Part shown: positions 24,700 through 49,700 of the stretch, piece after piece
How positions within the stretch are numbered: position 1 is the first letter of the stretch
Layout: every line of letters begins with the position of its first letter
Assembly (NCBI RefSeq): GCF_000150275.1
Contig: NW_002060948.1
Location: 2,844,180-2,908,179, forward strand
Source of the DNA: Trichoplax adhaerens
Taxonomy: Eukaryota > Placozoa > Uniplacotomia > Trichoplacea > Trichoplacidae
DNA: 64,000 bases
Reading direction: 5' to 3'
Program-made: the position numbers and the translations under genes
Notes under the pieces: generated by a model
Told to the model about the DNA's origin: nothing
The model's database searches: none
What the model saw: the letters and a program-made list of their open reading frames with translations, nothing else

Positions 24700-26319
24700 T
24701 TTAATCGAGCTTCAGCTTCCACCCTAGAAAGAAGTGTGCGAACGAAGCGTTCAATTTTCAGTAGCAATCAACTGACTACCTATTGTCTTGAATACGAATA
24801 TAAATGGACTTTCGTAAGACAGTACAATATACGGATCAGTGAATGTTTTCAATTTATTTAGATAATATTGTTAATGTGTACCAGCTAATTATATCTTGCA
24901 GCTTTAATTGGCCTGAAGAATTGTTTCGACGAATATAAGCTTGTACGTACGAGTTCATAATATCATATAGCATTCGAGCTTGTGCAACGTTATTGACTGT
25001 AAATGTCCACATGATTTAAAGAATCATCTAGGCGGTTCTAATTGGGCACAACCAAGCCTTTCAGAAGCATGTTTACACATGATTTACATTGTATCATCAT
25101 TTAATTTCAAAGCTGATGGAGGCCAGTGTCCATCCTTTTTAATTTATTACATTATCGACTGAGTTTATCTTATTCTACCTATAATTTGCGATGCTTAAAC
25201 TATAACAATGCGATTATTCTTTATAATGCCCAATAGTAGTCATAAAAATTTTCCAGCTTATTCTTTCGACGTTAATTACAGTATCAAATACATCCATAAT
25301 GTTGATGGCTAGCTAAACAAACGTTATAGACATTGTTGTAGATGTCCAATAAGATTACCGTAGTGAACTAATATTTTTTAATATTTTAACTCTTTTTTAA
25401 GTGATTTGAACTCATCTTTTAAGTACATGTACGATCTGTTCTTATATATGGGTCTATCTATGAAGGTTTATATCCACTGTATAATACGCTAACGACTAGA
25501 TCTCCAATTATATATATATAGCTCGCTATACAGTAATGTTTAATTTGAGAATACAATAATCCATTAATGAACCGACACGCTAGTGTATCAAGTAATAGCC
25601 TAACTCTGATTGTAGCCATTGCGTTAATCGGTATAGTGAATTAATGTGATATTTTACTGTCTCTCTAAGTCACCCTTATATACTTATACTTCTTGCTTCG
25701 TATCCCACACATCGTTTGAGCTATACATTTTATGTCATTACTAGTTACCTGGCTAAACATGATAAATACATGTTTACCAATAAAAGGTTATTTAACCTTG
25801 AATATAGTAGAAAAATAGTTCGATAACCGACGTGCAAACATTTTAGATAATAATTTAATTCGCGGTGCGGTGTTGATCTGAGAGTAAACGTGATTAATTT
25901 GCCCAATTGCTTGCGTACCAGTAAGTTTTTATAGTACGCTTTGTTTGTTTTACGATGTCTTTGGCATTGCTCTTACTTACTAGCAATGTAGAAGGAATAT
26001 TAATAATATAATCAAAAATACTTTCTTTTAGCGAAAAGATACAGAACAAGTAATCCTTTCTGCAGCCACGAGCTGAATGTAATATCATCGTTTTTTGTTG
26101 TAAACGTGATTATTTCTCACATTTTTATCCACATGCGGCTGTTAATTTTTGTAGAGTAGAGCCAGCCCGCTGGTAGATTCAGTAATCCGATAGTAAGGAT
26201 TTGGTACAGAATATACCGTACTAAAAATGGGAAATAAGTAAGAACATACATTAGCTATCAATGTATTAAGGTGTAATATTGTAATCTGTATTAGAATTAG
26301 ATATTTATAGATTTTATGT

Positions 26320-27290
26320 TAGCGCTATGATGGATCGGTCGTGAGACTGTTGTTTAGCTGCGACGATTGGGCTCAGATTGGTGATACCTCAGGGCGAGAA
26401 TTTACCTACTTAGCGAGGTGAAGTTGTGAGCCCGGCGAGTAACCGGATTGGCTCCGAAAGGCCAAAACGAGAGCCAAGAGGAAGAAAATAAGGCGCTGCT
26501 AGTAATGGCCAAAAGTTTATAGTAAAATATTAATAAATGATAGTCCCTGTATGAAATATTTGTGCTAGAGTTTCGTTCAAAATATGTCGGAAAATAAGAT
26601 GGGCTCGGATCCTATAAAAGGGTGTTAGAGAGAGAGCTAAAGTAGCCTGTCAAATTTGCCGAGTAGAGATTACTAGACTATGTTGTTACGAAGTGTAGCT
26701 CCGTAAATTATAAATTAGGTAATAACAATTAAATTAACCCGGTTGTTTACCATTTTGGTAGGCAACCATGGGGCACTAGTACTGGTTGTTTACAATAATG
26801 GAGCAATCAACAAGGATTAATTATATGTAGCTAGATATAATATTGTTTAATATAGGATTAGCTTATGGGAGCGCACTGCTCCAATAATTAATTACATGTA
26901 TTGGTGCTGAGCTCAGGCTCGCTGATTGGCACCATAATTGGTTGTTTTTCATTAGTGTTGTTTACTATCCAAGCTCATACTAAGTCATATTAATTGTCCG
27001 GGAGTAATTCCCTATAGTAACTTATACAATTTGTGGAAGGAGCAATTTACTAGTATGCCCCACAAATGAGTGGGGATGGTATAAAAGCCCGAGCGAATTG
27101 CCATTCGCCGGCAGTAGTCGCTCCGGGCTAGGACGAACTAGTAGAGACTAGAAACCAAATCACAAGTGGGACTTGTGACATATGTAATAAAAGTTATTTT
27201 TATCCTAAGGCATTCAGTCCCAGCATTACTGTGAACCAGTAGTTCGGAAAAGCTTAGGAGTAACAATTATTACATAAGGATAGCAGTATT
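26320..27290 (+). mobile_element. LTR-like or other degenerate mobile-element island
   Basis: This block has clearly higher GC than its surroundings and no sustained open frame. It contains two TATA-box phrases, CCTATAAAAGGG near 26611 and GGTATAAAAGCC near 27079. Both are followed within 60-100 bases by similar words (GTAGAGA-TACTAGA and GTAGAGACTAGA), and later by AT-rich ends reading TAATAACAATTA and AGTAACAATTATTAC. The phrase GGTTGTTTAC or a close variant recurs at about 26741, 26783, 26937 and 26956. A promoter, a transcribed leader and a polyadenylation-like AATAAA (27187) would fit solo long terminal repeats. I could not define exact ends, a TG...CA boundary or a target-site duplication, so the class is uncertain. 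Confidence 0.35.
26741..26767. repeat. 12-pair hairpin in the LTR-like island
   Basis: GGTTGTTTACCA and TGGTAGGCAACC flank a 3-base loop and pair at all 12 positions, with two G-T wobbles. No T-run follows that would suggest a terminator. Confidence 0.6.
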
Positions 27291-28125
27291 CTTAAGATTT
27301 GCAATAAACATTAATTTTATATATTAATAAATTATTGACGTAGCGTAGCATATGCGTAGAAAACTTTCTCCACTCCCTATTTACGTTATTGTAAATTAGA
27401 AAATTCCGTCGAAAGATCTGGCTTTCCGTCTCCAATATAGTTAATAATTCTAATCTTATGTTATAATTGTTAAATCTATATGATAATCAATCTCAAACAT
27501 TGTGATGAAACTTTTGTGTTGAGCGTATTCAGTAATTGGTGGTTAATTACTCCTTGGGCTATTTCATGTAAACGGCGAACTGATGAAGGTTTCAATACAT
27601 ATTATAAAAAAATTTGTAATGTCCTCGTGTATGGTTCTCAATTATCATGACCACTATAAGAGTAACTGATGAAGACTTAAAATAGCGCTCTGTTATTTAT
27701 TATACTTAGGCAGTACACGTAGCTACGGAAACACAACAAATTCAAAAAATGCCATATAAAATCGGTAGAAATAAAGAACCAAATCTTGCTTAACGGTATT
27801 ACATAGAACTAAGGTATCTCTTTAAGCAACAGTTATTAAATTACATTGCCTCGATTCATATAAATAGTTAGACGTTAATTAAAATATTGGTATTAAACGA
27901 GAAGATTACTATTGTTAAATAATTACAATCAGAGTAACCCATAACAACAGTGGCAAATCAATTAGAGCGTTTAAATCAATGCTAAAGTAAACGATATTCA
28001 CAAAACAAAAAGAGTTTAATAGAAAAGTTTTATAGTCATTTTGAGATATTAATGCCTTTGAAATGTTTGATACTAAAACTTCCTGACTGGATGATATCGT
28101 TTTGTAGGTATTGTTTTAAAGAGTT

Positions 28126-40563
<12,438 letters not shown>

Positions 40564-40994
40564 AAACGATGATGGAGAAATACAAAATGTCAGCGGCTTG
40601 CTAATAGACAGCTTGAATGGAAAATGCCTTTCCTCCGTCTAGTCAGCGACGTCCTACCACAGTCCGTCTGACACTACAGCCATGATACGGTATCGGAAGA
40701 AATAGGGACCGGACCGGTACCAGCACACCGGACTAGTAACTTTGACTCATCGAGACTGACCCGTGGGCAGAGTGACCCGCGACATATATGTCACAGTCTA
40801 TATGTCATATATATTTGCGTACTACTCATCATGTACAGTAGACTCAGTAGTACACTGAATCATGGAGTCCATCCCTACGTCAGTCTATCTGAAGTTGAAT
40901 GCATCAACTCTGACTGACGACGTCTGATCATCATCATATTAATTCATTCATTATAATAGAGCTTTGTGTGTGAAAACTCTTGAGCAATTCGCAG

Positions 40995-41218
40995 TTACTG
41001 CGCACAATCGATATCTTTCTGTGGCTGCTTAACCATGCTCATTGGTAATGCGCAGAAGTATGAGACTGCGTATTTTATTTACTCTCTAATACGCAGAATC
41101 GTAAGATTGATGAGAAGTGGAAGAAAATCAAGTAGCAAGTTTCGCAACATGCCGATTTACAACTACTGCGCACAATCGACATCTTTCTGCGGCTGCTTAG
41201 TCGTGCTGAATGGCAATG
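40995..41218. repeat. Direct repeat pair, unit about 56 bases, spaced 168
   Basis: ACTGCGCACAATCGATATCT with the following CTGTGGCTGCTTA block (40995-41050) recurs as ACTGCGCACAATCGACATCT with CTGCGGCTGCTTA (41163-41218). The two copies are nearly identical. Confidence 0.8.
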
Positions 41219-41415
41219 GAGGCATCTTGGCCTCTGCGCCAGATCAATTGATCCTGTACACGATTTCGATGAGGACAATATACTAATGGAGTATGCAATT
41301 TCACTGTTGCGGTTCGCTATTTCAAACGGTATGCCATTTCTGTCATGCCTATCGATGGAGAGATGAACACCAATACGCGGCCATTTTTTGACTAGTAATT
41401 ACAATTAATGATTGG

Positions 41416-41682
41416 CAGCTAGTGTTCAAGACATGTAGTCCAAGTTTGATGTCAAAATAGGCTGGATCAAGTGCATTCGACGGACCCAGGACATTTTTCT
41501 ACTACAGTACAGTATATCATGCTGTATACAAATAGGCAAAAACAGTCCAGCTAGTGTTCAAGACATGTAGTCCAAGTTTGATGTCAAAATAGGCTGGATC
41601 AAGTGCATTCGACGGACTCAGGACATTTTTCTACTACAGTACAGTATATCATGCTGTATACAAATAGGCAAAAACAGTCCAG
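41416..41682. repeat. Near-perfect tandem duplication of 132 bases
   Basis: Units 41416-41547 and 41548-41679 begin CAGCTAGTGTTCAAGACATG and end GGCAAAAACAGTC. I see one difference (GGACCCAGG versus GGACTCAGG). The near identity makes this the youngest duplication in the window. Confidence 0.93.
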
Positions 41683-42232
41683 TAGCTTCGAGCTGTCCAT
41701 CGTCTATTTTGCAGCTATCCTGCTATTCAGTTGGATAGAAAAACGACAGAGTATCGTCTGTATTCAAGGTTGGCTTTAGTTGCGCGCCATCATACAGTAC
41801 ACTGCTATATAACATATAGATATACGTATATATGTTACGTACAAGTCTGCAATGCAATGAACTTGTCCAGCAGGAGAGGAATGCATGAGAAAAGCGCCCT
41901 AGACAGAAATGCCACCTCGATCGATTGATTTAATAGTAGCTTTACATACAATAGCTGGTCGACGGTGCTGATCATAATGTGCTATACTGTACAGTGTACA
42001 ATATTCATACAGCATGGCGCCTATTTTTACTGGACCAGATGATCAAGACCTCGAGTCGCATCAATCAGAACCAATCGTCAGTCTCGGACATGACAAACTG
42101 CTAAGACGTAGGCAAATTTCTAGTAGTCCTTGATTAAAGAGCATCAATGAGTCATGTTGTGTTCTAAGTGAGTACACATGTATGCAAAAGTATTTTCGGT
42201 TCTAGTCAGATCCAACAGCTGCCGGCAGCCTG

Positions 42233-42405
42233 TAGCCTTTTATGACCTTCTTGTTAGTTTAGCTGTATCTTCATCAAGTGCATAAAAACGTATTAACGTC
42301 TTGTCCTCTTCTCTTTAGCCTTTTACGACCTTGTTAGTTTACTTTTTTAGCTGCAGCATCTTCATCAAGTGCATGAAAACGTATGAACGTCTTGTCCTGT
42401 TGTCT
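42233..42405. repeat. Imperfect tandem duplication of about 86 bases
   Basis: GCCTTTTATGACCTTCTTGT ... CATCAAGTGCATAAAAACGT ... CGTCTTGTCCT (42235-42310) is followed by a second unit (about 42319-42398) with the same blocks and a short insertion. Confidence 0.85.
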
Positions 42406-42577
42406 ACAGTCTACAGTCTACGACAGTACAGTACATTGTATTGTAGTCAAGGTCCGTAAAATGGACCGTTGTAGTGTACTGTCTCATTCACTAGGTAAAG
42501 CTGGTAACAAACGCCATTTTAACAGACCTTGTCAGCAGCGATTGGAAAATCAAGCAATCTGATCGGGATTACCAGCA

Positions 42578-44177
42578 ATGGCGTCTTTGTCGACGTCGGA
42601 CAACAATTTAACATCATCGTCAATAACTACACAAAGTTTTGATAGCTTAACTACATCATCTAAAAAGGATGTACTCTCCTCTCAAGCCAAAAATGATAAA
42701 ACCAACAGCCATACCACCGTAACTTCGACTGCTTCCAATACGACGTCGAAGTTTAAAAACGCCAGCAGTGCCACTCATGCTGCAATGGGTGAAAACAACG
42801 CACAAATTGGTGGTATTCGCTTAGCTCAATTTATACAAAACATCGATGATTATACACCAACGGTAAGACTTGACCATGTTGTTATCAAGGATCTTGCATC
42901 TTACACAATGTCCACGACTTCAACTTGTACTACATGTGAACCTAAACTTTAGGGGATATTGCATAAGCATGACATTGATCTGTGCTGGACAACTGCACAG
43001 GCTACGACCAGAAATAAAATCGATAGGATCAAATAATGAATTCTTCTTCATGTCGGGGGACGTTCACAGTTTGCATTCCACCAAGGATACGTAGAGAGTT
43101 TAATCAATGGTAGACAAAGAGCCTAGGCAGTATTTGAAATTATCATATGTTATGCATTCTAAATGGTCACATACCACAGATTTGTTAGGGGAACGACACG
43201 AATGAGAGAATGAAATACTTAGTCGAGTGGCTCAACAGCACACTACGAGTGTTACAGTCTGAAACTTTTTCCATCAAAAATCATCAACTAGAAGAATTTT
43301 ATGGATAAGAGTCATAAATCTATCAGGGCTCGATCTAACAACGCATCATACAGTATACTGTATAATAGTCGGATATTCTGTTAATGTAGCGATCGATTGA
43401 ATTCTACCCATACATTATCTGCGTCGTTTGATATAATATTATACCGTACAAGATGGCTTTAACCTAGATAGATTGTTTTAAATACTTACTATTCGAGCTC
43501 TCACTCGACGGTCGATATTCTTTCCTTGGAGGATGGCAAATTCGGCCGTATTCAGTAATCTTGTGCTGTCATGATATTTAACTTACACTAACTTTAGATA
43601 TATCAACAGCATAGCTGTAGCTGTATACACGGTAGTTCTTTGTAAATGACGATAGCCCCGCTTTAATTAATCATGAAAAGATTGGTTGTGATCTTGACAC
43701 CCAATCTACAAAATAGAAACATAATAATATAAATGATATCCAGATCAAGTCCATCATATCCTTAGAGAATGCATATGAAAATGAGTTATAGATGCTATTT
43801 TATATGCACCTTCTAGATACCCGATGATGTGACTACCTATCACCTAAATCGCGCTGGCTTTGATACCACTGATCCTCGTGTCATTCGCTTAATATCTTTA
43901 ACTAGCCAAAAATTCGTATCTGATATTGTTGGTGACGCTATGCAGCAATGTAAAATGCGTAGTAGCAGCCAAAACAACAAAAAAGGCGCAAAGGTTTGTT
44001 GAAAATTCAGTTTTGCCTTTAGATGGAATCTAGTATGTACAATGTGATACTTAATTGTGCCTGATTGCCATTCATACCATCACGCAGGATAAGCAATATT
44101 GTTTGACTATGGAGGATTTGGCCGCTGCAGCTAATGAATATGGCATACACATCAAGAAACCACACTACTTTAGTTGA
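42578..44177 (+). CDS. TAF10: Transcription initiation factor TFIID subunit 10
   Basis: Histone-fold subunit shared by TFIID and SAGA-type complexes in the nucleus. Three exons, 42578-42862, 43817-43993 and 44088-44177, all join in phase 0 and give 183 residues. The first 70 or so residues are a low-complexity Ser/Thr/Asn region, as in other animals. The conserved core then starts with [18 protein letters not shown] at the end of exon 1. Exon 2 reads [20 protein letters not shown] and [20 protein letters not shown], and exon 3 reads [20 protein letters not shown] before KPHYF. All are TAF10 hallmarks, so the gene is intact. A candidate AATAAA is at 44784. Its promoter faces that of the GH31 gene. 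Confidence 0.96.
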
Positions 44178-45111
44178 TAGAAATTGATCAGACTTACCCG
44201 TGACTGTCTCTTGGAATCATAAGATCTACATATTTTCATACATAACTGAATACTGTTCGAATACGCAAAATATGGCTACTCGGAGCGATGCTTGGTTCAG
44301 TAATGGACAAATTCGTATATCGGCAATGGATCAGTTTTGTTGTTGTTGCAATTTTGTTGGTATCTGGTGAAGGCTGGGCCGTAATCTTGACATGCAATCT
44401 CGTTATAGGGTTATCAAAGTTCATCTGATTACTCGTGTAAATGAATTATGCTATAAAGTTACGTTGTACCTAGTACGTTCCTATACATGCTTTAAATTCT
44501 GTTTAAGACATTGTTCCCTATAATTATATCCAAGACATTAATGTATTGAATATTCTAATTTAGTACTAATGTATATCAAGACACAATTGTAACTATCGCA
44601 TACTTCGAATAATGTTGTTAGGAAGAGTATGTGCACCTATTAATTTTTGGCCGTAACAGGGGTATGTAATTAATTATCAGCCTGGCATTACAGTAAGTGC
44701 CACGTCAGATTCGATAGACCTGTATTTTGTCTCATAGCTATAGATGATAGGGTAGTTTGTATAACTGTTTGCTTGAAATGTTGAATAAATTATGGCTTGA
44801 ATTAGCAAGTTTTCTTACTACTCTGTTGACAAGATGTTGAAGTTGAAACAAAATTATGATGGGTTGTACTAACCTTCCTTCTAATTAGAAATTGTCTTCA
44901 AAAGCATTATTGACTTTTGAATCCAAATTACATATCGTTGACAGCCTCGATTGAGTTAAATTTTAAGACTACATATTTGAATTATTATTTCCTGTGAGGA
45001 ATGTACTTAAAAATGCATCGTTATTATATACAGTATTATGATCATAAGGTTAAAAAGATTATCAACAATTTCTTAGTCTCATTGAAACGATTTAAGTACA
45101 CGCATGATGAA

Positions 45112-45480
45112 TCTACACCAAAATTCAACAACAATCAATTTTTCTCTTCCATCATACTGCTGTATATACATAGTACAGCCTAGTACAACCATCATATTGT
45201 AGACTTTGGTATTTTCCATAACTTATAATGGGACTATTTATTGAATCTGCGAAGTACTGTATTTACGAAAGGGGTATCGCCTGAGCTATTGAATATGTGA
45301 TAGATAAATAGCGAAATTCAATAACGAATTTTTCTCTTAATCGTACTACTGCCCATGGCAAGTACAATTATCATAATACTGTATAACTTTTGATATTTTC
45401 CATGCTTTATGATGTAGCTGATTATAATTATTGAATTTGTGCCGTATTTATGGGAATACATCTCGACTTATTCATCTGAA
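45112..45480. repeat. Old tandem duplication of about 195 bases
   Basis: AAATTCAACAACAATCAATT with TTCTCTTCC, TACAACCATCAT, TATTTTCCATAACTTATAATG and TATTTATTGAATCTGC blocks (45120-45300) recur in the same order at about 45310-45480 with many substitutions and indels. Confidence 0.65.
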
Positions 45481-46151
45481 AGTTAATGATTGATGGTAAT
45501 TGTATTTACTAGCCTTTATGTTAAGCCCCGATCTTACAATCAGTTGCATACATACTGATAGTAATTTTATCCAAGTCTTCTTATATTTGCTGCAAATAAA
45601 GATAAGGACGTACATCCGTTTAAATGAAATATGGATTATATAATTTTTATTTCGCCGTAGTTTAAAAGCCGGTGCAATTTCTTATCAAAACTTTACCTGC
45701 ATATTATGACATTAATTCATGTTTGTACTATTATATATGCACTGGAATGTGATTGCGTATGTCGTATATAAGTAATATACGCGTATAAACAACTTGAGTA
45801 TCATTTGGCAGAACATCTCGTCAATTAAATCTCGAATGGAAATGTAGTATTGTGTAAATAGCTTTGGCATATGCCAAATACTTTACTGAAATAAAGTATG
45901 AGCGCATCAATCCTCAGACTTTTTGTGTTGCAATAACTTGAGTACAATGAGAATATGTAATGTGTATGTACATCTTCATATAATCTACTTTATACGCTTT
46001 TACTATTTAAAGTATTACTCTGAAACTGTAAGCGACATATCTGGTATTACCTACATTACCTTTACTGATTACGCTGTTAGTGTAGGAATGCCAGAACATT
46101 ATACAGTTAACCTAGGCTTGCCTTCGGCCGTAGTACGGCAATACTAGCCTG

Positions 46152-46178
46152 CGTAGAGGAATTCCTCTTACCTCTACG
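46152..46178. repeat. Short perfect hairpin (8-base stem)
   Basis: CGTAGAGG and CCTCTACG flank an 11-base loop. It lies about 530 bases upstream of the FHAD1 start. Function unknown; it could be chance. Confidence 0.4.
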
Positions 46179-46706
46179 ATACATCATTGCAAGCATGAAT
46201 CAATACCGAGCGTTATAATATATTGCTGATTTTACTATTGGAAGAAGAAAATAATAAATCTCACATACACTGGGCTTATATAGCTCCCGTAGACTATGAA
46301 AGATGTTTAGTAGTACTTAGGCAGTCAATGTTTCTTCTGCTCTTTTATGACAGACGCGTAATAATCTAGCCAGAGTTTACATTGCCATGGCAACAACGTC
46401 AGCCTAAGAGCATAAATCATACTAGCACTTTCATATAGCTTACAGTTAAAGAATAAAGAACTATTAATATTTGGTACGATATCATCTAGTATACTGTACC
46501 GTATATTATAAGAGATATATTGTGGCTTATACTATGATGTGATACAGTATATAAATACATACAGTTGTAAATTTACCTTAAAAAATTTGATCGTATTTAC
46601 TGGTAATACTTGTGGAAATAACTAGGTTTTATGACCCTCCAGAGCAGTACTAACAAATTCTTGATCCCTAAGTAGATACCTAGCGAAATTGTATTTAATT
46701 GACGAT

Positions 46707-49700
46707 ATGAAGGGTTACTTGAAATCTAGCGATGGGCTTTTTCTCCTAGATCCTCGTTTCACAACGATCGGCAGGGACAACTGTGATCTACTACTACAGG
46801 TTGGTTTCAAAATTCACACTAAGGGCACTTAATATCGGTGATAGAACAAGCATAAATCTGCTATAAAGTAAAATCTAATCTTAATAGCTATTCATCTATG
46901 TAAAATATGAAGGTCTATATAATGTATTTTAATAGTACAAAATGGAATACGAAATAAATGTATTGGGAAGATATAATTCATACTCCTTGTAGATTTAACA
47001 TTAACTATCACAAAAATGAAAGAAATTTATCAGTCATTAATTATTTTCGCTGATAGTACAAGATCATGGCAATGTCAGATATTCATTCATAGATAGCTAA
47101 ATTAAAATGATATGGTGTTACTGTCCAATAGCTATTCAAGAGTAACTGTATATAATATTAAAGTAAGTCATCCTAATATACTGTATCTTGCAAATTTCGC
47201 TGTAGTCACCTAACCTGGAACGACGACATGCTATCATCGAATACCATGATAGCGATGGGCACTACTATCTACGAGATCTGAATACTGCTAATGGAACTTA
47301 TGTTAACGACAAAGTTATACAGAATGGTTACATTCAGCTTGCACCTGGTGATATTTTAAGATTCGATTTTGATGGCATCGCTTTTCAATTTGATACTGAT
47401 GAGACGCTAACTCACTTAGCGCTCGCTGTAAGGAAATTTTCTATACATTAATTTACTCCATTATTTTTATTTTTTTATCTTGCAATTTTCGTTATCAAAG
47501 AATATCAGTCATGATAGACTTTTATGATACCTAAGTATCAGCAAATTTGATTATAAATCTATTGACGCCGTAAGTTGATTAAATAGATTTTGGTTACGTC
47601 AATTTTATTATCAGGGTAACCGACAGCAAACTTTAGTAACAGAACAATCTCCGAAAGCTATACATCCAATGAATCTAGGTGCCAATTTTACTGCTACAGC
47701 ACACTTACCGCAGATACATTCCAATTCTGTCGTGAAACAGCAGAGATCAGGATCATTGCCTGGCTCACGGACTCAACCTGTAAGTTATTCTTTTACCAGT
47801 TCTTGGCTACGGTAATAAAATTAGCACATAATATAATATCAATGATATCATTATAATAGTAGATATGTTATCCTCTAAAGTTGTATTAATAATTTTGAAC
47901 TATCCTGACTGCTTATTAATAGACAAACTTAGTCCCACGACCTCCATCGCGTCCTCGCCCTTCAAGTGGTAGCAGCCATAGGTATAGTGATGTCGGAATA
48001 ACACCACCGCTAAACAGCACATACACTCAATCAGTATTTAATCAAGCAAAAAATGGTTGGATCGGCTCTGCAGGTAGTAATAGCTTCCATGGCAGTAACG
48101 ATAGCTTGAATAGTATTTCTAGGAATGATGATGTTGGTGATGCACGAAATAAGGATAGCATTATAAGTAGCTTAAGAAGGCAAGTTGGGGATTTAAAGCA
48201 TCAAATTGAGTTAAAGAATCAATCTATTATCGATGTGAATGATAAGTTAATAGCATACGAAGGACAACTAGAGAGTACAGCCACTGCTGTTGATCATCTG
48301 AAATCGGAGGTATACAATATCATCTTGCAAGTGCTTCAGTTTTTTTCTACGATTTGAAGCTTTTGGTATAGTGCAAATATTTCTATTGCTCACTAAGAGA
48401 TATAATAATTATGAAATTATTTAGATTATGCGTCCACAACAAAGAGAGAATATTGCTAATGAGAGCACTTTTATGACATCCTCACAACAACAATTACAGC
48501 CCCACACTCTAAACGTTGACAAATTAATGAAAGAAATGCAACACTATCGTTATTCTTTGCATGATTCGGCTCAAAATGTTAGTAAACTAAGGCAGGAAAT
48601 TGATTCTAAGAACGGAATAATAGCAGATCTTAAGGAGGAAGTTAGTAGGGTAATCAATGAACTTAATGAACGAGAAGTAACTATTGCTGCTGTTAATGCC
48701 AAGGTATCGATATTGATGATTTAGTAAGCTTAGCAATATTTTATCTAAGACAATACAACATTAATAAGCAATAATATAAAGTTTTTAAATTAAGATTTGG
48801 ATGTATTGTTCAAACTTTAATTCAATTTCATTATTTAATAAAAGTTGGCACGCTTAAACGAAAATGCAGAATTCGAAGCTTCATTAGAAAAAGAACGTCA
48901 AGAGTACAATTCTATGAAACAGGTATCAAGACATTACTTAATTTTGTAGATGTAATCTAATCTTATATTCTGGTAGCAGTTGATCTTTATTTGTTATACG
49001 TATGGAGACAAACATTTATTCTATGATTACGAAAATGACCAATTTCAGTTACCTAATGATTATTATTTAATTCAGAAATATAAGTCGAATGTTAAGGAGC
49101 TAAATGAAATTACTGAAAAATTTCATCTGAAGTCTGAGGAGGTCAAAAGACTAAATACCCTTATTATAGAATTAGAGCAGGTATACAAAGATGGAATATA
49201 CATATTTTGATATAACTATAAAGATGGTTATCATTTAATACGAGCCTCAAAATGTATTTTTTAAATACAATGATGTGCATATCATGAGAATATAATATTT
49301 CTTTTGAAATTATTACACTTCTAAATCATACGTAATAACTGAAAGAACTATCATAACTAAAAAGGTAAAAGATGAACATGAAGCTAAGAAATTAGAATTT
49401 TCGGGGGCGCAAGAAGAAGCAAAACATGCCAAACTACAGTATAGCATAGCGCAAACGAAGGTAAGCCCCTAAGATTTAAATTTTACTGATATCAGGCGTT
49501 ACATCAGATTAATCTTGAATACTTGGGCATTTCATTACTTTCCTATGTTGCAATCGACTACTAGCATGAGCGATTAAGAAAACATTTACTCCATGAGTTA
49601 TTTGCTGATGGTCAACGGCCGTCCCAAAATATGAATGATTGCAGCGATGATGAAATTATTCAACTACTATCTCAATTACGGAAGCAAAATATCGATAAAG

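Larger units (their letters stand above)
24700..28125. other. Intergenic region upstream of trehalase
   Basis: About 3.4 kb between the trehalase start and the stop of the GH31 gene. It should contain the trehalase promoter. The only clear structure is the LTR-like island at 26320-27290. Open frames at 24980-25162 and 25894-26088 show no recognisable domain. Confidence 0.5.
40564..42577. promoter_or_regulatory. Head-to-head intergenic region, GH31 / TAF10
   Basis: About 2 kb between two divergently transcribed genes, so it should hold both promoters. The 200 bases next to the GH31 start are locally GC-rich (GGGACCGGACCGGTACC near 40706). No convincing TATA box is placed for either gene. Much of the rest consists of the three diverged direct duplications listed separately and of TACAGTA/TACTGTA-rich sequence. 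Confidence 0.5.
44178..46706. other. Intergenic region TAF10 / FHAD1
   Basis: About 2.5 kb holding the TAF10 3' region and the FHAD1 promoter. It contains the diverged duplication at 45112-45480 and a hairpin at 46152-46178. Frames at 45001-45183 and 45923-46147 look like chance. Confidence 0.5.

Noticed and set aside
26330-26520. tRNA- or rRNA-like fragment in the GC-rich island
   Set aside because: No cloverleaf, A/B boxes or recognisable rRNA core could be assembled by eye.
45923-46147. 74-codon ORF upstream of FHAD1
   Set aside because: No recognisable domain, no splice link to FHAD1, and FHAD1 has a clear start at 46707 matching the family N-terminus.
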